A stretch of DNA of 64,000 nt from Fen-1245 sp963835535 (GTDB lineage Bacteria; Gemmatimonadota; Gemmatimonadetes; Gemmatimonadales; JACORV01), in assembly GCA_963835535.1 (NCBI GenBank), contig CAWIFL010000005.1, positions 876,923 to 940,922 on the forward strand, given 5' to 3'. The notes beneath the pieces were generated by a model. It made no database searches, had not been told where the DNA came from, and worked only from the letters and a program-made list of their open reading frames with translations. The position numbers were made by a program, and so were the translations under genes. Below, piece after piece: positions 52,022 to 60,084 of the stretch; positions within the stretch are counted from its first letter, which is position 1, and each line of letters starts with the position of its first letter.

Positions 52022-52687
52022 CTAGAATCTTACTCTTAGACCAGCGGTCACGAACGTCGGGTCGACAGTGAGCATATCGTCGGAATCGCTGTCGGCGTTC
52101 TGCCAGCGCACGGCGCCGGTCAGTGCCCAGGCGCCGCCGAGTTTGACATCGGCGCCGATCACGAAGCCGACCTTGCTGAACACGTTGGTCGGCTTGTAGG
52201 TGAATGTGCCGCTCGGCGTCGTATACGAGAGGTCGTCGGGGAACATGACGTACGCGATCTGCGGACCTACCCAGAAGTCGACCGCCTCCGAGTGGATCAA
52301 GTGTACGTTGAGCGCGGCCATCAAGGGAAGCACGCCGAAGGGCTTGCTCGCGGACGACGCCGCGGAGGTCGACGTCGTGAACTGCGCATTCATCCGAGAG
52401 TAGCCAGCCGCGGCGTCGATGCCGAACCAGTTGTTCAAGCGGAACTCGATGTCGCCTCCGAAGCCAACCGTGGTGCCGTTGGTCTTGAGCGAGACGGTGC
52501 CGAAGCCCGCAGAGCTGAACGGCGTGTTGTCGCGCAGCACGTAACGGCCGACCGCGCCAGCCCAGATGCGACCGCTGACGCCCGATTCCTGTGCGTGTGC
52601 GACCGTGGCGGACGAAGACGAGATGGCGACGAGCACGCCCAGTGCGATGGCGAGCTTTGATGAGTTCTTACGAAGGTTGGATTTCAT
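52022..52687 (-). CDS. Outer-membrane beta-barrel protein
   Basis: A 221-residue protein with a signal peptide (KLAIALGVLVAISSSSATVAHAQ) and alternating amphipathic strands ending in Phe (AGLRVRF), the classic outer-membrane insertion signal. The size suggests an eight-stranded OmpW/OmpX-type barrel. The ATG at 52687 is chosen because it precedes the signal peptide; the longer upstream reading frame adds a non-signal stretch. It is bracketed by a 180-bp direct repeat of the rho end. Confidence 0.8.
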   Translation of the reverse strand: MKSNLRKNSSKLAIALGVLVAISSSSATVAHAQESGVSGRIWAGAVGRYVLRDNTPFSSAGFGTVSLKTNGTTVGFGGDIEFRLNNWFGIDAAAGYSRMNAQFTTSTSAASSASKPFGVLPLMAALNVHLIHSEAVDFWVGPQIAYVMFPDDLSYTTPSGTFTYKPTNVFSKVGFVIGADVKLGGAWALTGAVRWQNADSDSDDMLTVDPTFVTAGLRVRF

Positions 52688-52992
52688 CGCAGCCTCGTGT
52701 CGTGAAGATGTCCGGACGGAGTTCCATGCATGAACTGAATCGCCGGGAGGCGGCGGCCACCATCGCACGAAGGGGTGACGCACGTTGAGCGGAGACTCGC
52801 GGAATGCTCAAGGTCGAGGGCCTCCAGGGATGGATAGGGATTTCCTTCGTCGCGATTCGAATATCCGGACGGGGCGTCGGCGCGGCAACGCGGCCGCGGG
52901 TGGGCGGGCGGGGGCGGAGCCCAGGCGCTGGGGGGGGGGTGTTCGGGGCCGGTGCGGGGTGCGGCAGGCCGCTGAACGGGGCGCCGAGCGTT
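52688..52992. other. Intergenic, G-rich region upstream of outer-membrane gene
   Basis: No gene is supported here. Bases 52901-52975 contain several G-runs (GGGCGGGCGGGGGCGG, then a run of ten G) on the plus strand, which could form a G-quadruplex in DNA. It must also contain the promoter for the minus-strand outer-membrane gene. Confidence 0.4.
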
Positions 52993-53172
52993 TCGTCGCC
53001 CTCAGCACCGCCACCGCTGACCGAGGCCGCTAGCTGACGCTGGCCAACAGATCGGCGTTCGTCTTCGAACGCCGCATCAGCGCCAGCAACATCTCGACGG
53101 CCTGGGCGGGGGCCAGTCCCGCGAGCCGCCGCCTGAGCGCCAGGCGCCCCGCCACCTCGGCGGGTTCGCCGA
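52993..53172. repeat. 180-bp direct repeat, copy 2 (end of functional rho)
   Basis: This is the copy that belongs to the intact rho gene; see 51686-51865 for its duplicate. The two copies lie in the same orientation 1307 bp apart and flank the outer-membrane protein gene. Confidence 0.9.
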
Positions 53173-54094
53173 GCAGCTCCTCGCGCCGGGTCCCGCTCGC
53201 CGAGATGTCAATCGCGGGATAGAGCCGCCGGTCCGCCAGCTCGCGGGAGAGCCTGAGCTCGGCGTTGCCGGTCCCCTTGAACTCCTCGAAGATCACGTCG
53301 TCCATCCGGCTCCCGGTCTGGTCGAGCGCCGTGGCGATCACGGTGAGCGACCCCCCATCGGGGACGGCTCGGGCCGCCCCGAACAGGGCCTTGGGCTTGG
53401 CGAGCGCGGCCGCGTCGAGCCCACCGGTCATGGTGCGGCCGCTCGAGCTCCCCGCGGTGTTGTGCGAGCGCGCCAGGCGCGTCAGCGAGTCGAGCACGAT
53501 CACGACGTCGCGCCCGATCTCCACCTGGCGGCGGGCGTGCTCGAACACCATCTCGGCCACGGCGACGTGCCGTGCGTGCGGCAGGTCGAAGCTCGAGGCG
53601 ATGACCTCCCCGCGGCCCCAGTCCACGAGCTCGCTCACCTCCTCGGGCCGTTCATCGATCAGGAGCAGCAGCAGCTCGACGTCCGGATGCCCCAGCGCCA
53701 CGCCCTCCGCCATCGCCTGGAGCATGACCGTCTTGCCGGCCTTGGGCGGCGACACGATGAGGGCCCGCTGCCCGAACCCGAACGGACAGACCAGGTCCAC
53801 GGCGCGCTGGAGGTCGGCGGTGCGCGCACTGGAAGCGCGCGCGGTCTCGAGTCTCAGGAGCCGCGCCGGATGTACCGCCCCGAGCCTGGCGAACTCGGGG
53901 CGCGCCGCGAGACTCTCGGGCGGCAGGCCATTGACCGACCGCACGCGTCCGTCTTCCAGCACGACGAGGTCGCCGCGGCGCAGACCCGGAAAGCTCAGAC
54001 CCGGGTCGCCAGCGCCCGGGAGGTAGCTATGCGCGGCCAGGCGCAGCGCGCCGCCTCGTGGGGTAGGGTCGTACCAGCCGGTGATGGAAGGCAT
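53030..54094 (-). CDS. rho: Transcription termination factor Rho, short form
   Basis: A 354-residue Rho. The ATPase core is complete: Walker A SPPKAGKTVMLQ, LLIDERPEEVSE, Walker B VVIVLDSLTRLAR, and the R-loop FEEFKGTGNAELRLSR. It has a reduced cold-shock-like RNA-binding part and lacks the N-terminal helical domain present in E. coli Rho (419 aa). ATG 54094 is preferred; an upstream in-frame start at 54259 would only add basic, non-conserved sequence. The tRNA gene next to it is on the same strand. The 3' end is duplicated at 51686. Confidence 0.87.
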   Translation of the reverse strand: MPSITGWYDPTPRGGALRLAAHSYLPGAGDPGLSFPGLRRGDLVVLEDGRVRSVNGLPPESLAARPEFARLGAVHPARLLRLETARASSARTADLQRAVDLVCPFGFGQRALIVSPPKAGKTVMLQAMAEGVALGHPDVELLLLLIDERPEEVSELVDWGRGEVIASSFDLPHARHVAVAEMVFEHARRQVEIGRDVVIVLDSLTRLARSHNTAGSSSGRTMTGGLDAAALAKPKALFGAARAVPDGGSLTVIATALDQTGSRMDDVIFEEFKGTGNAELRLSRELADRRLYPAIDISASGTRREELLGEPAEVAGRLALRRRLAGLAPAQAVEMLLALMRRSKTNADLLASVS

Positions 54095-54314
54095 ACTGGC
54101 TTGCAGTCCGAAAGATAGGCCGAGAGCCCTCAACCACCAGCGGGGCGCGGGGCGGCCGCCGCTGCGATCTCCGGAGTATGTAAGTGGTAGGTGTAGGTAG
54201 GGTTGGGAGGGGCAAACAGGGGGCCGCGATGCGTCGCGTGTTGGGGCAGAACAGGGCACAGGAAGTGATTCACTTAGCGATTCACTTAGACGTCAACGGC
54301 TACTGACGACAGGG

Positions 54315-54392
54315 TGCGGACGAGGGAGTCGAACCTCACGGGAGCACACCACCTTGCAGGGGTGGTGCGTCTACCAGTTCCGCCACGCCCGC
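54315..54392 (-). tRNA. tRNA-Leu-like gene, aberrant
   Basis: Read on the minus strand: acceptor GCGGGCG pairs with CGTCCGC, then a leucine-type D-arm (GGCGGAACTGGTAGACGC), an anticodon stem CCACC/GGTGG and TTCGACT T-loop. The seven-base loop CCTGCAA would give anticodon UGC (Ala) and lacks U33, and the variable arm and T-stem are one to several bases short for a tRNA-Leu (78 nt in total). Body features say Leu, anticodon is undetermined. It is either a decayed tRNA or affected by sequence errors; the disturbed DNA begins just beyond it. Confidence 0.55.
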
Positions 54393-55802
54393 ACCGACCC
54401 GGCGAGGCGCCACTGGAGGCGCGACGCGTCCCGGCAAGCGGTGACGCGCGGCGAGCGCAAGCTAGGGGAGCAGACACCGCGGGAGCCGTCATGCGGCGGA
54501 AGACGAAACCACGCGCGCCGCGCGCCCACCCGCGCCACGCGACCTCGTCTGCTATCCGAGTTGCCTGAGGGGCAGAGAGAGACCTAACATGTGGCGCGCA
54601 GCCATAGAACGGACCGTACGACGGTCACGCGACAACGCGAGACAGTCGACTAGGGAAACTAGAAGAGAAGCAACGGCAAGAGAGCAGACAGGAGGGCGGC
54701 ACACTAGTAGTCTCACTCGCTGTCGCCGAACGGCACCAGATGAGAAGGCAACCGCCCACGAGGAGCACCCTCACCGCTACAGGAAGAACAACGACAAGTC
54801 TCGCCTGCGCTTAGAGACGACCGCCATCGGCGCGCGGCACAGCCGCGCTCTCGAGCGCCCGCCGGCGAGCGCAGCGAAGGGCGAAGAAGAAAAACAAGGA
54901 AAGAGAGGAAAGAAAAGAAAGAAGAGGAGAAGGAAATGAGGATGTAAGAAGAAGAAAGAGGACAAAAAGGAAGATAGAGAAGGCGAAGAGTGGTCTTATA
55001 GATTTTAAGAGGTGATAAGATGCGTGAGTGCGCGGGGATGGTGGATCAGGATGCTATGTGTGGTTTATGCTGGTGGATGAGAACACCGGTAGATTGCGCG
55101 GGTTCGCTCAGCGTGTCACGATCGGGCACCAGTTACAGTTTCGATAGATGGATAGTGGATCGCGTTCAAAGGCAGATTATGCGCGATCTATGAGCTCACG
55201 ATAGTGTCGGCGATCGGCGGTCCGGAGCACGTCGTGGCGCGGTATTTAGAGGATTTGAAGGATTTTTAGGGGAGAAAGATAGAAAGTAATTGAAGTAAGA
55301 AAGAGAAAGGATAGATAGGTTAAGAAGGTAAGGATAGAAGGGGGGTAAGAGTTATTAAAGGGTTGGTAGTAGGTAAGACGGCGAGCCGGCGATACCTCTA
55401 AGAAAGTATAGAGAAGATGAGATGAGAAAGAGAATAGAAAGGAAAGAAGATTAGGGGAGTAAGATATGAGAATAGAAGAGAAGGATAAGGAAATATAAGG
55501 AAAAATATAGAGGTGTTAATAGAGATAATAAAAAGAAGAAGAAGTAGGAGGTTGGAAAGATGAGAAGGAAGATTGGAAAAGAGTGTGAGAAGGAGAGAGA
55601 GAGAAAAGATAGGGAAAAGAGTGAAGAAAGAGGATAGGAAGAAAGAGAGAGGTAAGGAGAAGAGAAAAAGAAAGAGGAGAAAGGGAATGAGTGAACACAA
55701 GCAATGGATGAGTGAATATAAGGGAGGTGGATGGGATGGAGGGACGCGGCATGCCGACGAGGAGCACGGTCTGTGTCGATGTGCACTTGATAAAGCGCAC
55801 AC
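54393..55802. other. Purine-biased low-complexity DNA without credible genes
   Basis: From about 54.6 kb the plus strand becomes increasingly A/G rich, with long stretches such as AAGAAGAAAGAGG and GAAGGATAAGGAAATATAAGG, in sharp contrast to the roughly 70% GC before. No protein family can be recognised in any frame. Open frames on the minus strand only reflect the C/T bias (Leu/Phe/Ser-rich). It looks like poor-quality sequence or an assembly join, but a genuine polypurine tract is not excluded. Confidence 0.6.
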
Positions 55803-56498
55803 GTGGCGCGTGAGTGCGGCAACAATGCGACGGCGCCTCACTATCTCGATGTGCGTGATTCGAGAGCCGTATCAGATTTGGTATCATCGACGGTAAAGTC
55901 TCATGGACAGATCGACTATCTGTGCTACAATGCGAGGATAGGAGTGGGCGGAGATGTATACGAGATCGCTGTGGAGGTGTGGTACCGTTTTCTCGATATT
56001 TATGTTCGTGGTGTCATCTATGGTGTGTGTGCAGCTTACCCAATCATGGTCGCCCAGATATCCGGGCATATCATCTATACGGCATCGTTGGCGGGCTTGG
56101 GTCCGTTACCGCTGCTCACGCCTTACAGCATGACCAAACACGCTATCGTTGGACTCTCAACCAGCTTGCGTCTCGAGGCCGCAAAATTCGGCGTGAAGAT
56201 CAGCGTGCTCTGTCGGGGCCCCATCGAAACCCCATTGCTTGACTCCAAGTATCCAACGGATATTCCGTCCGCTCCTTGGGCGCCAAACGGCAGACGATTT
56301 CTCACAAACCTTGCGGGGCCACCCTATCCAGCCGACAAGATGGCCGAAGAGACGGTTGAGGCAATCGAGCGGTATCAAGGCATCATCGTCATTCCTGGAC
56401 GAGCGCGATTGGCGTGGCGACTAGGGCGAGTGTCCCGGAAACTCCTTGAAAGAGCCTTCGCTAATGCGGTGGCGATTGAGCGAGCCGATCGAAAATAG
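55803..56498 (+). pseudogene. Short-chain dehydrogenase/reductase, N-terminally truncated and degraded
   Basis: The C-terminal two-thirds is a clear SDR: TASLAGLGPLPLLTPYSMTKHAIVGLSTSLR carries the catalytic Ser, Tyr and Lys (YSMTK) in this order. The Rossmann start (TGxxxGxG) is missing, and the expected NNAG motif reads CYNAR. Other expected Asn residues appear as Tyr (LDIYVRG, IIYTAS). Similarity improves toward the 3' end, where the sequence joins normal DNA. GC is lower than that of the neighbouring genes. The apparent ATG at 55803 is not likely a real start. Confidence 0.6.
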
Positions 56499-56577
56499 GT
56501 CCACGTCGCGTAGCGTATCGCGGCGGCAAGCTCCGCGTCGAGAGCTGGACGACTCCGTGGGTCTGCTGCGGCGGCCT

Positions 56578-57560
56578 CTAGCGGCGCGTCCCCACCATCA
56601 GGTCGGCCGGGCCCTTGAGCCGGATGCGGCGGACTTCGCCGAGTCCCGCCGCCGCGAGCCAGGCGGCGTACTCCGGCTCGGAGTACGTGCTCCCCGCCTC
56701 GGTCCCCACCAGCATGTTGATGGCGAACAGCACGGCCTGCCGCGGCGCGGTGCGGTCGGGTTCCAGGATGAAGTCCTGGATCACGACCCGCCCCCCGGCG
56801 CCAGCGCCCGCGCGCAGCGCGCGAGGAGGTCGCGATTGCCGTCGGGCCCGAGCATGTGGCAGATGCTCGAGAGGAAGACGAGGTCGAAGTCCCGCCCCAG
56901 GTCGTCCGTGCGGAGGTCCCCCACGCGGGTCGCGATCCGCTTCGAGAGCCCTGCGTCGCTGATGTGGCTCTCCGCGATCGGCAGCACGGTGGGCAGATCG
57001 AAGACGACCGCGCTCAGCGCGGGGTGCGCCCGGGCGAACGCGATGGCGTAGGCTCCGGAGCCGCCGCCGACGTCCAGCATCCGGCGGATCGGCGCCGCGC
57101 CCAGCGCCTCGACCACGAGCGGCGCGCGCACGGCGGCGCCCCGGTGCATCGCCGCGATGAACGGCACCGTCCAGTCGTCGTCGCGCTCCCGCATCTGGGC
57201 CCGGAGCGCCGTGTGGCCCTCCCGCACGGCCTCGGTGAGCGACGACCAGGTGTTCCACAGGCTGAGGTTGTGCCGCATCGCGACGCGCGCGTCGTCGGGC
57301 GAGCCGGCGACGAGGAACTGCGCCGTGGCCGGCGCGTTGGTGTAGCGGCCGCCGGCGAGCCGGACCAGGCTCAGGGAGACCAGCGCGTTCAGGAGCAGCT
57401 CGGTGGCGCGCCGGTCGGTGCCGCAGCGCTTCGCAACCCCCTCCACCGTCGCGCCGTCGCCCACCGCGGTGAACAGGTCCAGCTCGATCGCGGTGAGCAC
57501 GATCCGGCTCTCCTGGTAGCCCCGGATCATCCGGGTCAGATCGTCGGGCAGCTCCGCCAT
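56578..57560 (-). CDS. SAM-dependent O-methyltransferase-like protein with frameshift
   Basis: An N-terminal winged-helix dimerisation domain (ESRIVLTAIELDLFTAVGDGATVEGVAKRCG) is followed by a class-I methyltransferase (LDVGGGSGAYAIAFARAHP, VVFDLPTVLPIAE, VFLSSICHMLGPDGNRDLL). The frame breaks near 56790, beside a run of six C, after ALAPGG; the rest (RVVIQDFILEPDRTAPRQA...LMVGTRR) continues in another frame to 56578. Corrected length is about 327 residues, usual for this family. The substrate is unknown. It lies directly downstream of the acyl-CoA dehydrogenase on the same strand. Confidence 0.78.
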
Positions 57561-57566
57561 GCCCGG

Positions 57567-58763
57567 CTAGTCCGCCGCGTGCGCGACGGCGCGGCCGCCG
57601 CCGGAGATGTGCTGGCTGATCAGGATCTTGCTGATCTCTTCGCGCTGGATCTGGTTCGTGCCCTCGTAGATCTGCGTGATCTTCGCGTCCCGCATGTACT
57701 TCTCGATCGGGTAGTCGCGCATGTAGCCGTAGCCGCCGAACACCTGGACCGCGTCCACCGTGACCTGCACCGCGACGTCGGCCGCGAACAGCTTGGACAT
57801 CGCCGAGTACATCGTCGGCCGCTCTTTGGGCTGCGTGTCGATGTAGCGGGCGGTCGCGTAGATGAGGGCGCGCGCCGCCTCGATCTTGGTCGCCATGTCG
57901 GCCAGGCTGAACCGCAGCCCCTGGAAGGCGGAGACGGGAGAGCCGAACTGGCGCCGCGTGCACGCGTAAGCCACCGCGAGGTCGAGCGCGCCCTGCGCGA
58001 TCCCGAGCGCCTGCGCGCCCACGCCCGGCCGCGACGCGTCGAAGGTGCGCATCGCCGTGATGAAGCCCGTGCCCTCGCGCCCGATCAGGTTCCGGGCGGG
58101 GACGCGGCAGTCCTGAAAGACGAGCTCGCGCGTCGCCGAGGCGCGGATGCCCATCTTGTCTTCCTTCTTGCCGAAGGAGAACCCCGGCGTGCCCTTCTCG
58201 ACCACGAGGAAGCTCGCGCCCCGCGGACCCTTCGACGGATTGGTCAGCGCGATGACGGAATAGACCTCCGCCTCGCCGCCGTTCGTGATCCACTGCTTCG
58301 TGCCGTTCAGGATGTAGTCGTCGCCGTCCCGGATCGCGGTGGTGCGGATGCCGCCCGCGTCCGAACCCGCGTCGGGCTCCGTCAGCGCGAACGCCGCCAG
58401 CCGCTTGCCCGCCGCGATGTCGGGGAGGAAGCGCCGCTTCAGCTCGTCGCTGCCCGAGATGAGGATCGGCATGGTGCCCAGCGCCGTGCCCGCGAGCGCC
58501 AGCGCGATCCCGCCGCACGCCTTCGACAGCTCCTCGGTCACCAGGACCAGGTTCATCGTCGGCGTGCCGTTCGCGATCCCGTCGTATGCCTCGGGGATGA
58601 AGGTGCGGAACAGGTCGGAGGCGGCAAGCGTGCGCACCACCGGCCAGGGGAACTCCCCGGTGCGGTCGTACTCCGCCGCCACGGGCCGGATCTCCCGCTC
58701 CGCGATCTCCCGCGCCAGGTCGCGGATCGCCATCTGGTCTTCGCTCAAGCCGTAATCGAGCAC
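57567..58763 (-). CDS. Acyl-CoA dehydrogenase
   Basis: A 398-residue FAD enzyme for the first step of beta-oxidation or a related reaction. Typical motifs are FALTEPDAGSDAGGIRTTA (FAD/substrate site), KQWITNGGEAEVY, and QIYEGTNQIQREEISKIL with the catalytic Glu of short/medium-chain members. GTG 58763 (VLDYGLSEDQMAIRDLAR) has GGGAGGA seven bases upstream. It is 13 bases downstream of the hypothetical gene at 58777 on the same strand. Confidence 0.92.
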   Translation of the reverse strand: MLDYGLSEDQMAIRDLAREIAEREIRPVAAEYDRTGEFPWPVVRTLAASDLFRTFIPEAYDGIANGTPTMNLVLVTEELSKACGGIALALAGTALGTMPILISGSDELKRRFLPDIAAGKRLAAFALTEPDAGSDAGGIRTTAIRDGDDYILNGTKQWITNGGEAEVYSVIALTNPSKGPRGASFLVVEKGTPGFSFGKKEDKMGIRASATRELVFQDCRVPARNLIGREGTGFITAMRTFDASRPGVGAQALGIAQGALDLAVAYACTRRQFGSPVSAFQGLRFSLADMATKIEAARALIYATARYIDTQPKERPTMYSAMSKLFAADVAVQVTVDAVQVFGGYGYMRDYPIEKYMRDAKITQIYEGTNQIQREEISKILISQHISGGGRAVAHAAD

Positions 58764-58776
58764 GTGACCATCCTCC

Positions 58777-59532
58777 CTAGGAGATCGCGCCGGCGGCCGC
58801 CGGCTCCGGCCACAACACCGGACGCTGGACCAGGATCGCACCGGCCTTGAAGACGAAGCGCAGATGCTGTTCCGGGTACACGGTCGCGAACGAGCTGACC
58901 TCGAGGTGGCCGCTCAGCGACCCCTTCGCCGCCAGCCTCCGCAGCTGCTCGACCAGCAGCAGCACGTCGAGATTGAGGTCGCGCACCTGTACCGAGACGC
59001 CGGTGCGCGAGGGGTCGGGCGCCGCGACGATATCCCCTTCCGGATAGAGCCCTTCGTACGTGTCGGCCAGGGCCGCCAGCTCCCGCACGGCTCCCGCGAC
59101 GTCTTTCGTCTTGAAAGTGACCGTACCGTTCAGCCGCTGGACCCGCGGCTCCACGATCTCCAGGTGCTCGCCCGTGTACGGCTGAGGCATGGCCCGCGTG
59201 TAGTCGGGATGCGCCCACTCGATCTTCACGGCGCCACCCGCCTCCACCTTCAGCCGCACCAGCTGGCCGCCGCGCTCCGTGTGCACGAACAGCTCGCCGC
59301 CCGGGATCGCGCTTTGCGAAGCCTCGGGGACCTCCGCGAGCATCCGCACCAGCTCGCCGGTGATCGTCGGCAGGCAGGGACCGGCCGAAGGCTGGATGTG
59401 TCGCACCACGATCATCCCCGTCGGGGCATCGAACTCGAGCCAATCGCCGGGCAGCGCCGCCAACCGCTGTTGCACCGCGTCCGGCAGCTCGCCGAGCCGC
59501 ACGCCCCCGTAACACCCCGCGTCGTAGAACAT
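58777..59532 (-). CDS. Hypothetical protein
   Basis: A 251-residue protein starting at ATG 59532 (MFYDAGCYGGVRLGELPDAV), behind AGGGGA. It shows no recognisable domain or export signal. The middle is rich in short hydrophobic strands and the C-terminus has a helix (LDVLLLVEQLRRLAAKG). High GC and codon use match the acyl-CoA dehydrogenase downstream, 13 bases away. The upstream flank of the gene is the chimeric junction, so its promoter is not represented. Confidence 0.6.
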   Translation of the reverse strand: MFYDAGCYGGVRLGELPDAVQQRLAALPGDWLEFDAPTGMIVVRHIQPSAGPCLPTITGELVRMLAEVPEASQSAIPGGELFVHTERGGQLVRLKVEAGGAVKIEWAHPDYTRAMPQPYTGEHLEIVEPRVQRLNGTVTFKTKDVAGAVRELAALADTYEGLYPEGDIVAAPDPSRTGVSVQVRDLNLDVLLLVEQLRRLAAKGSLSGHLEVSSFATVYPEQHLRFVFKAGAILVQRPVLWPEPAAAGAIS

Positions 59533-59574
59533 TTTGAAATCCCCTGGTTGCACTCGGGATTCAGGCTCTAAATA

Positions 59575-59775
59575 GTGCCCCCTCGCCTTTTGAAAAGGCT
59601 TTGATACCCCTTTAGCGGCTTCACCGATTATCTCCAGGTGCCGCTCTACGGCGCCTCGCAACATCCGTTCAGTCAGGTAGTGGTGGAAGATCTTGCCAGT
59701 GACAAAATCCTGTATCGCTTTAGCCGCGTCCAGCATATCCCATAAAAGTGCAGCGTCAGCTTTTTTATACGGCAT
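59575..59775 (-). pseudogene. HepT-like ribonuclease toxin, truncated at a junction
   Basis: The first about 66 residues (KADAALLWDMLDAAKAIQDF, then YLTERMLRGAVERHLEIIGEAAKGVSK) match HepT of HepT-MntA toxin-antitoxin systems. The family's RX4HXY catalytic motif near residue 100 is missing, because the frame runs into the unrelated high-GC gene at 59532. The start overlaps the end of mntA by 11 bases, the normal arrangement. The toxin would be inactive as written. Confidence 0.75.
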
Positions 59776-60070
59776 AAACGACCTGCCGGTTGCTCAGTAT
59801 CTCACGACGGCGGAAAGGGTTCCGCAGTCCGGATTTCTCCACCAGGTCAACCTCACGCCCGAGGATGCCCCGCAATTCATCAATCATATCCACCCAATCG
59901 AAAAGGCTCCAGGGGATATCCGGCTCGAAACTAATCAGCACGTCAACGTCGCTCTTCGGGGAAAAATCGTCCCGCAGGGCAGACCCGAAAATGGAAAACT
60001 CCGCAATCTTCCACCGTTTGCAGAAGTCTTCAATCTTGTCTTTCGGGATATCGATTTTGGTCCGCTGCAT
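59765..60070 (-). CDS. MntA-like nucleotidyltransferase antitoxin
   Basis: A 101-residue minimal nucleotidyltransferase. The motif GSALRDDFSPKSDVDVLISF includes the metal-binding Asp41 and Asp43. In characterised pairs MntA inactivates the HepT ribonuclease by AMP transfer to a Tyr. The partner hepT follows and is truncated here. Lower GC than the genes left of 59.5 kb. Confidence 0.85.
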   Translation of the reverse strand: MQRTKIDIPKDKIEDFCKRWKIAEFSIFGSALRDDFSPKSDVDVLISFEPDIPWSLFDWVDMIDELRGILGREVDLVEKSGLRNPFRRREILSNRQVVYAV

Positions 60071-60084
60071 AATTCAGAAACCAA

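Noticed and set aside
52900..52980. Small proteins in the G-rich region before rho
   Set aside because: Frames are Gly/Ala/Arg-rich only because of G-runs, lack ribosome sites and overlap the outer-membrane gene promoter.
54259..54265. Longer Rho start giving 409 residues
   Set aside because: The added N-terminal 55 residues are Pro/Arg/Ser-rich, without similarity to the Rho N-terminal domain.
55398..55841. Minus-strand open frame with Leu/Phe/Ser-rich, membrane-like product
   Set aside because: It is the translation of the purine-biased block; overlapping frames show the same composition and no family motif is present.
55803..56498. Diversity-generating retroelement acting on the SDR gene
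   Set aside because: No reverse transcriptase, template repeat or accessory gene is seen; the changes also include non-adenine sites.
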